A DNA stretch of 64,000 bases from Phycisphaerae bacterium (GTDB lineage: Bacteria > Planctomycetota > Phycisphaerae > Sedimentisphaerales > Anaerobacaceae). The stretch spans positions 24,692-88,691 of the forward strand of contig JAUXAL010000003.1 in assembly GCA_030619925.1 (NCBI GenBank), written 5' to 3'. Positions 27,009-35,239 of this stretch are shown one piece after another (position 1 is the first letter of the stretch; every line of letters begins with the position of its first letter). Below the pieces are notes generated by a model, which ran no database searches, was not told the DNA's origin, and saw only the letters and a list, made by a program, of their open reading frames with translations. The translations under genes and the position numbers were made by a program.

Positions 27009-27715
27009 CAATTGACAGGCTCGTTGCTCATCCGGACAACCCCAATCGGATGAGCAAGACCAACTTTGCGAAGTTGGTTCGTAACATACAGCGGACCGGC
27101 CGATACGAGCCGTTGGTGGTTCGCCCCGCACCAAAATCGCCCGGCACAGGGACATTTCTCCTGCCGGACGGCCGGCCTGTCGAGGCCAGCGCGGATTTGG
27201 GTGCGGGGTTTTTTCAGATAATCAACGGCCATCATCGCTGGCAAGCTTTGAAAATGCTTGGCCGCAAAACCGCTGACGCAATAGTATGGGACATCGACGA
27301 TGAGCAGGCCGACATTCTACTTGCCACGCTCAACCGTCTTGGCGGGTCGGATGTCCTTGAGAAGAAACTCGCATTGCTGAAACGGCTAAATATTCGAACC
27401 GAAGCGGGCAGGCTCGCAAAACTCCTACCGCAAACCGCAAAGCAGATTGAACGGCTCACCTCGCTCGCCTCTGGTTGCTCGTCGCTCGTCACTCGGGGCA
27501 CGGGCGACGGGGAACAAGCAACAGTCTTTGCAAATCCGCTGGTATTCTTCGTAAACGATAAGCAGCAGGAAATTATCGAGAACGCATTGTCACTTGCACG
27601 ATCCCGATGTATCGGGAAAAACGAAGAAACAAAGGCCGCAAAAAATGCAGTAGCTCTTACATACATAACCCAACACTTTCTTATGCAGGAGTCAAGACAC
27701 CAGTCTGGAGCTTGA
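26969..27715 (+). CDS. ParB-like nuclease-fold protein
   Basis: 248 residues. ParB/Srx-type N-terminal domain: IDRLVAHPDNPNRMSK, EPLVVRP and IINGHHRWQALKMLG (84-98, with the GHHR box) then WDIDDEQADILLATLNRLGG. The C-terminus has insertions read from repeats (tcccgatgtatcggga at 27602-27617; gctcgtcgctcgtcactcgg around 27477) and the last codons fall in a family-C repeat. Phage ParB-like proteins bind DNA or nick it. It follows the ABC and GNAT genes with 3-base spacing. Confidence 0.8.
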   Translation: MRETRFENRVSRIAIDRLVAHPDNPNRMSKTNFAKLVRNIQRTGRYEPLVVRPAPKSPGTGTFLLPDGRPVEASADLGAGFFQIINGHHRWQALKMLGRKTADAIVWDIDDEQADILLATLNRLGGSDVLEKKLALLKRLNIRTEAGRLAKLLPQTAKQIERLTSLASGCSSLVTRGTGDGEQATVFANPLVFFVNDKQQEIIENALSLARSRCIGKNEETKAAKNAVALTYITQHFLMQESRHQSGA

Positions 27716-27742
27716 GTTTTGGGTCTTGAGTCCGGAGTCTGG
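27685..27742 (+). repeat. Echo repeat gagtcaagac / gtctggagctt
   Basis: Words caggagtcaagacaccag, gtctggagcttgag, ttttgggtcttgag, tccggagtctgg, all close to each other in composition. The same family appears at 52872-52975 inside mnmE. It encodes the end of the ParB frame. Confidence 0.65.
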
Positions 27743-27907
27743 AAGATGAAAATAGAGTTTGTCCAATTCTTCTTCGAGGCTCGGTTTCGCCTCGGTTGGG
27801 ACGACAAGAGGTAATTTTGAGGAAGAAATTTTGCAAGATGTTGACCATAAGGCAAAAAGCCTTTAGACTAAGAACATTAGAAGAAATTGCATTAATATAA
27901 GGTGATT

Positions 27908-28102
27908 ATGTTACCAGATGAAAAATGTGGTCAATGCCGGTTCTTTCTACCAAAAAAGGGAGAAGATAACGTTGGCGAATGCCGCAGACACGCACCCCGA
28001 CCAGACCCAAGCTTCCAAATAGGTGGTAAAGATGTTGGGCGAGAGCCACGATGGCCCGAAGTTGGCATCGACTCCTGTTGCGGAGAGTTTAAGCATAAAT
28101 GA
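27908..28102 (+). CDS. Cys-rich zinc-binding-like phage mini-protein
   Basis: 64 residues from MLPDEKCGQCRFFLP, ATG at 27908 with aaggtg upstream. Pattern CGQCRFF-x-GECRRHAP-x-WPEV-x-DSCCGEF is a widely distributed phage/prophage mini-protein, with conserved Cys spaced as a zinc knuckle. Its role is unknown; the family usually sits near terminase or DNA-processing genes, as it does here. Confidence 0.7.
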   Translation: MLPDEKCGQCRFFLPKKGEDNVGECRRHAPRPDPSFQIGGKDVGREPRWPEVGIDSCCGEFKHK

Positions 28103-28555
28103 GCCGAAGACCGCCCACAGACCAAGAACGTACAGAATAAGGAAAGCCCGCTTACTTCCGCTTCGGCTCTCAGCGTGTTTTTCACTCCCACATCTGTGTA
28201 AACACGTCCCAACCTTACTCTCAACAGCGCACTCAACCGTTATGATCCTGGCATTTTTGTTTGATTTTGGACAATTCAATAAACCGGTTGCATAAATTTG
28301 GCCAAAAATCAATCAAATCCGCAGGCTGGAGCGAAGCGAAAGTCCTGAATCCGCCAACGGTGGATGAAGGATCTGGGTCGCGTAAGCTTAATTTCAATCA
28401 TTTATGCAGGTAGTTGCGCAGAAAAACAAGATTTTTTGAAAATTTTTTTATTCAGTTCTGCATAAGGACTTAGGGGAATACGGGGCCTGAAAAATCGCTC
28501 AATTTTCGCATCAAATCCACAGGTACGTCTAATTATAGAGAGAAAGCGGGGCGGA
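28103..28555. other. Gene-free stretch before the TerS-like gene
   Basis: 450 bases with no convincing frame. It holds a stretch (ctggagcgaagcgaaagtcc, 28327 on) related to the gagcgaagcgaagaatc repeats, plus an AT-rich block before the next gene. No tRNA seen. Confidence 0.4.
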
Positions 28556-29038
28556 GTGACGTCAAGTAAGAACAATAAGCAGATGACCCAGAAAAAGCAA
28601 TTGACTAAAAGACAGCTTGCAGTGATAGAGGATTTGTTCAGCGACTTCTCGATGGTCGACGAGCAGGCGGTACTGGACAAGCACAGGGTAAGCAGAAACG
28701 TCTACAACAAATGGCTGGCCGAAGCCTCGTTCGCCGAACAGTTAGACCGGCGTATCGCAGCAGCCCATCGTCAAAGCGCTGCCTTGATTGCACGGTATGC
28801 CCCGCTGGCAGCAGCCAAACTTGTGCAGCTTACCGACTCGGACAAAGAAGAGACCGCCCGCAAGGCCTGCTTGGATATTATCTCCATGCCGCAAATCGCT
28901 CGCACCTGCGGTAACGCCAGTGCAGGCGCAAATCTCAAGTCGCAAATGGCAAATCAGAAATCGCAAATCGCTCCGCAGCTTTCAGACCAAACTGTCGGCA
29001 GACTGTTAGCCATCTTAGCAGAAGAAAAAAATGATTAA
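28556..29038 (+). CDS. Terminase small subunit-like HTH protein
   Basis: 160 residues from GTG (an ATG 27 bases on is also possible). N-terminal HTH: LTKRQLAVIEDLFSDFSMVD, then EQAVLDKHRVSRNVYNKWLA, the pattern of small terminase/phBC6A51-type DNA-binding proteins, followed by a long helical oligomerisation region. The stretch NLKSQMANQKSQIAPQ is encoded by an echo repeat (28929-28970). The large subunit lies 6.2 kb downstream, separated by two carbohydrate genes. Confidence 0.65.
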   Translation: MTSSKNNKQMTQKKQLTKRQLAVIEDLFSDFSMVDEQAVLDKHRVSRNVYNKWLAEASFAEQLDRRIAAAHRQSAALIARYAPLAAAKLVQLTDSDKEETARKACLDIISMPQIARTCGNASAGANLKSQMANQKSQIAPQLSDQTVGRLLAILAEEKND

Positions 29039-29090
29039 CAAACGGCAAATCGCAAATATCGATAAGCCGTTTGCGATTTGACATCGGGAC
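29035..29090 (+). repeat. Dyad aaacggcaaatcgcaaat / gccgtttgcgattt
   Basis: Inverted copies of the caaatcgcaaat echo repeat between the TerS-like gene and the sulfatase (29041-29079). It could form a hairpin with a following AT-rich stretch; a terminator of the TerS transcript is possible but there is no clean T-run. Confidence 0.5.
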
Positions 29091-29156
29091 TAAACTATAA
29101 TAAGATATGGCTTGGTTCCCGCGGAACCGGGACCCTTCAAAAAGGAGCATAGAAAT

Positions 29157-30608
29157 ATGACACTCACTAACACACGACGCGACTTTCTAAAGGCTATGGG
29201 TATGGGGGCAGCAGCACTGGCAATACCGCGATGGCTTTGGGCCGGACAAGTGCCAGATTCCCGCGAAGCGGGGTCCCCATCAGCTCGCAAACCTAACATC
29301 GTTCTGATTATGGTCGATGACCTCGGCTACGGCGACCTGTCGAGCTATGGCGCAAAGGACATGAAGACGCCGAACATCGACAAGCTCGTTGCGACGGGTA
29401 TGCGGTTCGATAACTTCTACGCCAACTGTCCGGTTTGCTCACCCACGCGTGCATCGCTGCTGACCGGCAAATACCCGGACCTGGTCGGCGTGCCGGGGGT
29501 AATCCGCACACACCCAGCCAATAGCTGGGGGCATTTGGCTGGTAGCCGGCACGCCGGGGTATTGCTGCCGAAACTGCTCAAACGAGCCGGCTACCACACC
29601 GCTATCGTCGGCAAATGGCACCTCGGTCTGGCCTCACCGAACAAGCCTAACGAGCGAGGCTTCGACCACTTTCACGGCTTCCTCGGCGATATGATGGATG
29701 ACTACTACGACCATCGTCGTCACGGAATCAACTATACGCGGCTGAACGATACAGAAATCGACCCGAAAGGCCATGCTACCGACCTGTTCACACAGTGGTC
29801 TATCGATTACATCCACCAGCGTGCCGGCTCAAGGCAGCGACGCCGCAAAGCCCGGACCCAGCCGTTCTTCTTGTACCTCGCCTACAACGCCCCGCACACG
29901 CCGATCCAGCCGCCGAAGGACTGGCTCCAACGGGTCAAGAACCGCGAAAAGGACATCACCGAGAAACGTGCCGCCCTTGTCGCTCTAATCGAACATCTCG
30001 ACGACGGCATCGGCAGGGTGATGGCGGCACTGAAAGACTCCGGTCTCAGCAAGAACACGCTGGTTATTTTCACTTCCGACAACGGCGGCCAACTTCACAT
30101 CGGGGCCAACAACGGCCCACTCAGAGGTGGTAAGCAGGACATGTACGAGGGCGGTATTCGCGTTCCGATGTGCGCGGTCTGGCCAGGCAGAATCAGGCCC
30201 AGCTCCCGCAGCGACGGTGTTGCGCTGACTATGGACCTGTTCCCGACCATTTGCGAAGCAGCCGGTGCTGCTCTGGATTACGAGGTCAATGGCCGAAGCA
30301 TCCTGCCGAGGCTGCTCGGCAAGTACCAGTCCGCCGAAGATCGCTTCCTGTTCTGGGTGCGACGTGAAGGCGGCGGCTACGGCGGCCGGGCTTATTATGC
30401 CGCCCGCTACGGTGACTACAAACTTCTGCAGAATAGTCCCTTTGAGCCGTTGCAACTCTACAACCTAAAAGACGATCCACAGGAAAACCATCCCTTGGAC
30501 AGAAAGCACAGGATGTATCAGAGACTCTTCACCGCCCTTCGTAATCACATCATCGAAGTCGGCGCAGTACCCTGGCAGAAATATCCCGTCAAGCTAAATG
30601 ACTCGTAG
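29157..30608 (+). CDS. Tat-exported sulfatase
   Basis: 483 residues from MTLTNTRRDFLK (ATG at 29157, aaaggag upstream); the twin-arginine RR-D-F-L-K signal is followed by GAAALAI. Sulfatase core: NIVLIMVDDLGYGDLSSYG (metal site) and the formylglycine signature C94-S-P-T-R; HDK-type residues appear in KWHLGL and DNGG. Residues about 37-46 (DSREAGSPSA) lie on a palindrome gattcccgcgaagcgggg and look inserted. Together with the following fusion enzyme it forms a two-gene carbohydrate unit placed between phage packaging genes. Confidence 0.93.
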   Translation: MTLTNTRRDFLKAMGMGAAALAIPRWLWAGQVPDSREAGSPSARKPNIVLIMVDDLGYGDLSSYGAKDMKTPNIDKLVATGMRFDNFYANCPVCSPTRASLLTGKYPDLVGVPGVIRTHPANSWGHLAGSRHAGVLLPKLLKRAGYHTAIVGKWHLGLASPNKPNERGFDHFHGFLGDMMDDYYDHRRHGINYTRLNDTEIDPKGHATDLFTQWSIDYIHQRAGSRQRRRKARTQPFFLYLAYNAPHTPIQPPKDWLQRVKNREKDITEKRAALVALIEHLDDGIGRVMAALKDSGLSKNTLVIFTSDNGGQLHIGANNGPLRGGKQDMYEGGIRVPMCAVWPGRIRPSSRSDGVALTMDLFPTICEAAGAALDYEVNGRSILPRLLGKYQSAEDRFLFWVRREGGGYGGRAYYAARYGDYKLLQNSPFEPLQLYNLKDDPQENHPLDRKHRMYQRLFTALRNHIIEVGAVPWQKYPVKLNDS

Positions 30609-30632
30609 AAACCCCAAATCCGGGAGGTAACG

Positions 30633-33600
30633 ATGGAAAAGAAAATGTGTGCCTTGAGCATAGTGTCACTTGTGGTTTTGTTGCTTTCGAGTGTTTCTGC
30701 AACCGAGGCACAAACTATCCTTATTGAAGCCGAGGGATTCGACAACCTCGGCGGCTGGGTCGTCGACCAGCAGTTTACCGACCAGATGGGCTCGCCATTG
30801 CTGCTGGCTCACGGTTTGGGTGAGCCGGTCAAAGACGCCACAACGAAGGTGGGGTTTCCAGCCGCCGGCAAGTACCGCCTATGGGTTCGCACTCGCAACT
30901 GGGTGGCACCGTGGAAAGCGCCGGCAGCGCCGGGCAGGTTCCAGCTGCTCATCGACGGTGTGCCCCTTGGAACCATCTTCGGCACCAAAGGAGCAAAGTG
31001 GCACTGGCAGGATGGCGGCACAATCGAGATTACAAACAAGCAGGTTACCGTCGCCCTGCACGATCTGACCGGCTTTGAAGGCCGATGCGATGCAATTGTC
31101 TTTACGGCCGATACCGACCCGGCCCCACCAAATAAGGGCGAGCGAATGGCAACCTTCCGCCGAAAGATGCTTGGGCTGCCTGACGAGCCGGAAGATGCCG
31201 GCCAATTCGACCTGGTCGTGGTCGGTGGCGGTATTGCCGGCACGTGTACGTCTATCTCAGCGGCCCGGCTGGGACTACAAGTAGCATTGATACAGAACCG
31301 TCCCGTTCTTGGCGGAAATAACAGCTCGGACGTCCGCGTCCATCTCGGAGGCGAGATTAACCTTCCGCCTTATCCAGCTCTCGGAAATATCGTCAAGGAA
31401 CTCGACTCGGGAAAGAGGGGAAATGCCAAGCCGGCCGCAAACTACGACGACCAGAAAAAGCTCCGAGTCGTCGGAACTGAGAAAAACATACATCTGTTTT
31501 TGAATATGCACGCATTCAAGGTCGAAAAGCAGGGCGATGGGATTTCGGCCGTCATCGCCAAACACATTCGAAACGGTAAGGAGCTGCGATTTGCCGCACC
31601 GCTGTTTGCTGACTGCACCGGTGACGGTAGCGTCGGTTATCTCGCCGGCGCCGAATACCGTATGGGACGTGAAGGCAGAAATCAAACCGGCGAGTCACTG
31701 GCGCCGCAAGAGCCTGACAAAATGACTCTGGGCGCATCGGTCCAGTGGTATTCCGTCGAAACCGACAAACCCACGAGCTTTCCGGATTGCCCCTGGGCAC
31801 TGCAGTTCACCGAAGAAAGCTGTCAGCACACCACCAGAGGCGACTGGGACTGGGAAACCGGACTGCACCGCAACCAGATTACCGAATTTGAGTACATTCG
31901 TGATCACGCTTTTCGTGCAATCTATGGCAACTGGGCCTTTCAAAAAAACAGCCGCGACAAAGCAAAATACGCCAATCGCAAACTCGAATGGGTAGCTTAT
32001 GTCGGCGGCAAACGCGAATCCCGCCGACTGCTCGGCGATGTTATCCTGCAACAGCAGGACATCCAGCAGCAGAGACAGTTCCCCGATGTGTTCGTGACAA
32101 CCACATGGACTATCGACCTGCACTACCCGGACCCTGAAAACTCCAGACACTTCCCAGGCGAGGAATTCCGCTCGATTGCCAAATTCACTCACATAGACCC
32201 GTATCCGATACCCTACCGTTGCCTCTACTCTCGAAACATCGAGAACCTGATGATGGCAGGGCGGTGCATCAGCGTCACCCACGTGGCGCTTGGTACGGTC
32301 CGCGTGATGCGGACTTGCGGCATGATGGGCGAGGTCGTTGGGATGGCTGCATCGCTGTGCAAAAAGCACAACGCCAGTCCTCGCGGCGTCTACCAACACC
32401 ACCTGGACGAGCTCAAGCAACTGGCCAAACGCGGCGTCGGGCCGTCAGCGACTGTGGTCAGCCCCTGCGGTGCCGGGCCCGGCAAAACGACAGACGACCA
32501 AGCCTTCAAGCAGGCCGCAGAGAACGGACACCTTGCCAATGAAGGTTTTGTTCGCTGCCGAAAGTTCGTCAAAGGCTGGCTGAAACACGCCGACCCAACA
32601 ACCGGGTTAATTCCCAGAAACTTAAACCGAGACAAGAACATCTGGAATGCCAAGGACAGCGCCGCAGACAATTACCCTTTTATGGTTCTTACCGCAGCTA
32701 TTACAGACCGGCCGCTCTTCGAGGGCCGTATGCTCGATATGCTCCGCACCGAAACAAAACTCACATCCCGCATCGCAAGCCTGCCGGATACATATTCTTT
32801 CTCCAAACAGAGCTTCCACGACGCACAGCCCGACATCGACCGTATTATCTTCGGAGCTTCGGAGTATATCAAAGACGGCCTGCTGCCACTAACCGAATGG
32901 CTCGGACCGGCACCCTGGTGCGAGCGTATGATTGGGATGCTGGACGATATGTGGAAGCACGCACCGGTTGAAACCAAATATGGACGGATCGTCTCCACAA
33001 ACCAGGAAATCAACGGTGAGATGCTCCAGGCGCTCTCCCGTATCTATTGGATGACCGGCGAAGCCAAATACCTCGACTGGGCCATCCGCCTGGGCGACTA
33101 TCATCTGCTGGGCGGCCACCACCCCACTAAAGATCAAGACAGACTATCACTTGATGACCACGGCTGTGAGATAGTCTCCGGACTCTGTGAGCTGTACGCA
33201 ACAGTTAGCTTTGCCAAACCTGCGAAGAAGCGGGCCTATCAAAAACCCATCCACGAGATGCTCGGCCGTATTTTAGAGATTGGCATCGATGAGCACGGCT
33301 TATTCTATGAATGGGTCAATTGCAAGACCGGCGAACACGCCGAGGCCCTTACCGACAACTGGGGCTACAATCTAAACGGCTTCTACACCGTGTATCTGAT
33401 CGACAAAACCCGGGCCTACCGCCGGGCCGCGCGAAAAGCACTCGGCAACCTCAAGACCCACTATAGCGACTACAAATGGGAAGGAGGTCGTGCCGACGGC
33501 TACGCCGATTCCATCGAAGGCGGCATCAATCTCTACAACCGCGAGCCTGTACCAACCGCCGCCGAATGGCTCGATAGCCAAACGCGTATCATGTGGAACA

Positions 33601-35060
33601 TCCAGAAGCCCGACGGAATCGTCGAGGGCTGGCACGGCGACGGCAACTTCGCCAGAACCACAATAATGTACTGCCTCTGGAAAACCAAAGGCCTGACCAT
33701 CAGACCCTGGCGAGAAGATGTCGTCTTTGGGGCCGTTCAGGATGGCGACATTCTCAAAATCAGTATTCGTGCGGACAAAGACTGGCGAGGGAAAATCCTC
33801 TTCGACACGCCGCGCCATCAGACAATTATGAAGATGCCTCTTGACTGGCCGCGAATTAACCAATTCCCGGAATGGTTCACCGTCGAGGCAAAGAAACACT
33901 ATGCCGTTCACGACCTAACGTCCGATTCGACAGCAACATACACAGGCAGGCAATTGCGGGACGGGATGTCGGTGGAGTGTAAGCCAGGTGCCCAGTTGCG
34001 TCTGTTGGTAAAACCCGCGACGGCAGCGGGGCACTTAAAACCGGCCAATCCGAAGGAGCTGGTCAAGACGGTGGCCGACGGCGTGCTACGTGACTTTCCC
34101 GACCCGCCCCAATTCAACTGGGGCCAGGGGGTTCTGATGGCGGGCATGATGCGGGCGTACGAACTGACGCAGGACAAGCGGTACCTGAAGTTCGTCCGCA
34201 ATTTCGGCAACCATTCGTACAGGCAGGGCATCTGGCCAATCCTGCGCAAGCGCGGTTACTGCGGCCATTGGGGTCCCGGCTTTGCAGTGTTGATGCTCTA
34301 CGAAGCTACGGGAAACAAACGTTACCTGAGTCTCTCCGAGGAAATCAACCAGTTCATGCTCGGCGAGGCTGAGCGGACCAGAGACGGCGGTCTAAGCCAT
34401 TTTAACGGCAAACCGCAACTCTGGGTCGACACGCTTGCCATGTGTTGTCCGGTGTTCTCATATTTGGCCGGAATCACAAACCGGCCGATATTGCAGCAGG
34501 AGGCAGTCAGCCAACTGGAAATCTTTGCCAAACATCTGCAAGACCCTGAGACGGGACTGTTCTACCACATGTGGGATGAGACGAGCGGCGAGCGGACACC
34601 GAGCTTCTGGGGCCGAGGCAACGGCTGGGTCGTGATGTCGTACGCAGAAGTACTCAAGCATGAAGAGCCAGACTCAGCGAGCCGGGCCCGCCTAGTTAAG
34701 GCTTTCAAGAAACAACTGACGAGCATCGTACGCTTACAGGACGCCAAGAGCGGCCTGTGGCATACGGTACTCGATGCCCCGGACAGCTACCTGGAAACCT
34801 CGGCATCAGCTATGTTCCTCTACGGGATGGCCCAGTGTCGGAACCTGAACTTAATGGAAGTATCTTGCACCGACACAATGCGCAAAGCCTGGGCCGGCCT
34901 GGCCGGTCAGGTCGATGCCGAAGGCCGCATCATCGGCGTCTCGGCTGGCACCGGCCCCAGTGGAAAGCCGGGATATGTCGCCCGTAAAGTCGGAACCTAC
35001 ACCTGGGGAACCGGTGCTTTCCTGTTGGCTGCGTGTGCCTACGCAGAGAGTGGACTGTAA
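30633..35060 (+). CDS. Secreted FAD-dependent oxidoreductase fused to two glycosidase-type domains
   Basis: 1475 residues, gggaggt site and signal peptide (MEKKMCALSIVSLVVLLLSS). Order: a beta-sandwich carbohydrate-binding-like region (28-165); an FAD-dependent oxidoreductase (DLVVVGGGIAGT, GGGIAG 198-203, to about 630); an alpha/alpha-barrel-like middle domain (about 650-1110); and a GH105/GH88-like unsaturated rhamnogalacturonyl hydrolase domain (about 1150-1475) with D1266 in WVDTL and WGRGNGW (1326-1332). Planctomycetes are rich in such FAD proteins (PF12831). The three catalytic parts in one chain could oxidise and cleave the same oligosaccharide. Located in the envelope or outside. Confidence 0.82.
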   Translation: MEKKMCALSIVSLVVLLLSSVSATEAQTILIEAEGFDNLGGWVVDQQFTDQMGSPLLLAHGLGEPVKDATTKVGFPAAGKYRLWVRTRNWVAPWKAPAAPGRFQLLIDGVPLGTIFGTKGAKWHWQDGGTIEITNKQVTVALHDLTGFEGRCDAIVFTADTDPAPPNKGERMATFRRKMLGLPDEPEDAGQFDLVVVGGGIAGTCTSISAARLGLQVALIQNRPVLGGNNSSDVRVHLGGEINLPPYPALGNIVKELDSGKRGNAKPAANYDDQKKLRVVGTEKNIHLFLNMHAFKVEKQGDGISAVIAKHIRNGKELRFAAPLFADCTGDGSVGYLAGAEYRMGREGRNQTGESLAPQEPDKMTLGASVQWYSVETDKPTSFPDCPWALQFTEESCQHTTRGDWDWETGLHRNQITEFEYIRDHAFRAIYGNWAFQKNSRDKAKYANRKLEWVAYVGGKRESRRLLGDVILQQQDIQQQRQFPDVFVTTTWTIDLHYPDPENSRHFPGEEFRSIAKFTHIDPYPIPYRCLYSRNIENLMMAGRCISVTHVALGTVRVMRTCGMMGEVVGMAASLCKKHNASPRGVYQHHLDELKQLAKRGVGPSATVVSPCGAGPGKTTDDQAFKQAAENGHLANEGFVRCRKFVKGWLKHADPTTGLIPRNLNRDKNIWNAKDSAADNYPFMVLTAAITDRPLFEGRMLDMLRTETKLTSRIASLPDTYSFSKQSFHDAQPDIDRIIFGASEYIKDGLLPLTEWLGPAPWCERMIGMLDDMWKHAPVETKYGRIVSTNQEINGEMLQALSRIYWMTGEAKYLDWAIRLGDYHLLGGHHPTKDQDRLSLDDHGCEIVSGLCELYATVSFAKPAKKRAYQKPIHEMLGRILEIGIDEHGLFYEWVNCKTGEHAEALTDNWGYNLNGFYTVYLIDKTRAYRRAARKALGNLKTHYSDYKWEGGRADGYADSIEGGINLYNREPVPTAAEWLDSQTRIMWNIQKPDGIVEGWHGDGNFARTTIMYCLWKTKGLTIRPWREDVVFGAVQDGDILKISIRADKDWRGKILFDTPRHQTIMKMPLDWPRINQFPEWFTVEAKKHYAVHDLTSDSTATYTGRQLRDGMSVECKPGAQLRLLVKPATAAGHLKPANPKELVKTVADGVLRDFPDPPQFNWGQGVLMAGMMRAYELTQDKRYLKFVRNFGNHSYRQGIWPILRKRGYCGHWGPGFAVLMLYEATGNKRYLSLSEEINQFMLGEAERTRDGGLSHFNGKPQLWVDTLAMCCPVFSYLAGITNRPILQQEAVSQLEIFAKHLQDPETGLFYHMWDETSGERTPSFWGRGNGWVVMSYAEVLKHEEPDSASRARLVKAFKKQLTSIVRLQDAKSGLWHTVLDAPDSYLETSASAMFLYGMAQCRNLNLMEVSCTDTMRKAWAGLAGQVDAEGRIIGVSAGTGPSGKPGYVARKVGTYTWGTGAFLLAACAYAESGL

Positions 35061-35239
35061 CCTGGCATCGAAAAGCATCCGTTGGTAGAGTAAGCGGAAA
35101 AGGAGTCGGCGGCTCTTGAGTGTATATTTCCAACAAACACCACATACACGCAAATCAAGATAACTCTTGGCTGTCGTAATTGCATCCCAAAAAGCAACAG
35201 CCAATGTGTAAATGACCTTCAAAATCAGGGGGTATAATA

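Noticed and set aside
26525-27244. Minus-strand 239-codon frame opposite GNAT and ParB
   Set aside because: Antisense to two genes with clear motifs, no family pattern, runs through repeats.
29041-29090. Rho-independent terminator after the TerS-like gene
   Set aside because: Dyad present but no T-run follows.
29112-29156. Longer N-terminus of the second sulfatase
   Set aside because: Would bury the ribosome site and put 15 residues before the Tat signal.
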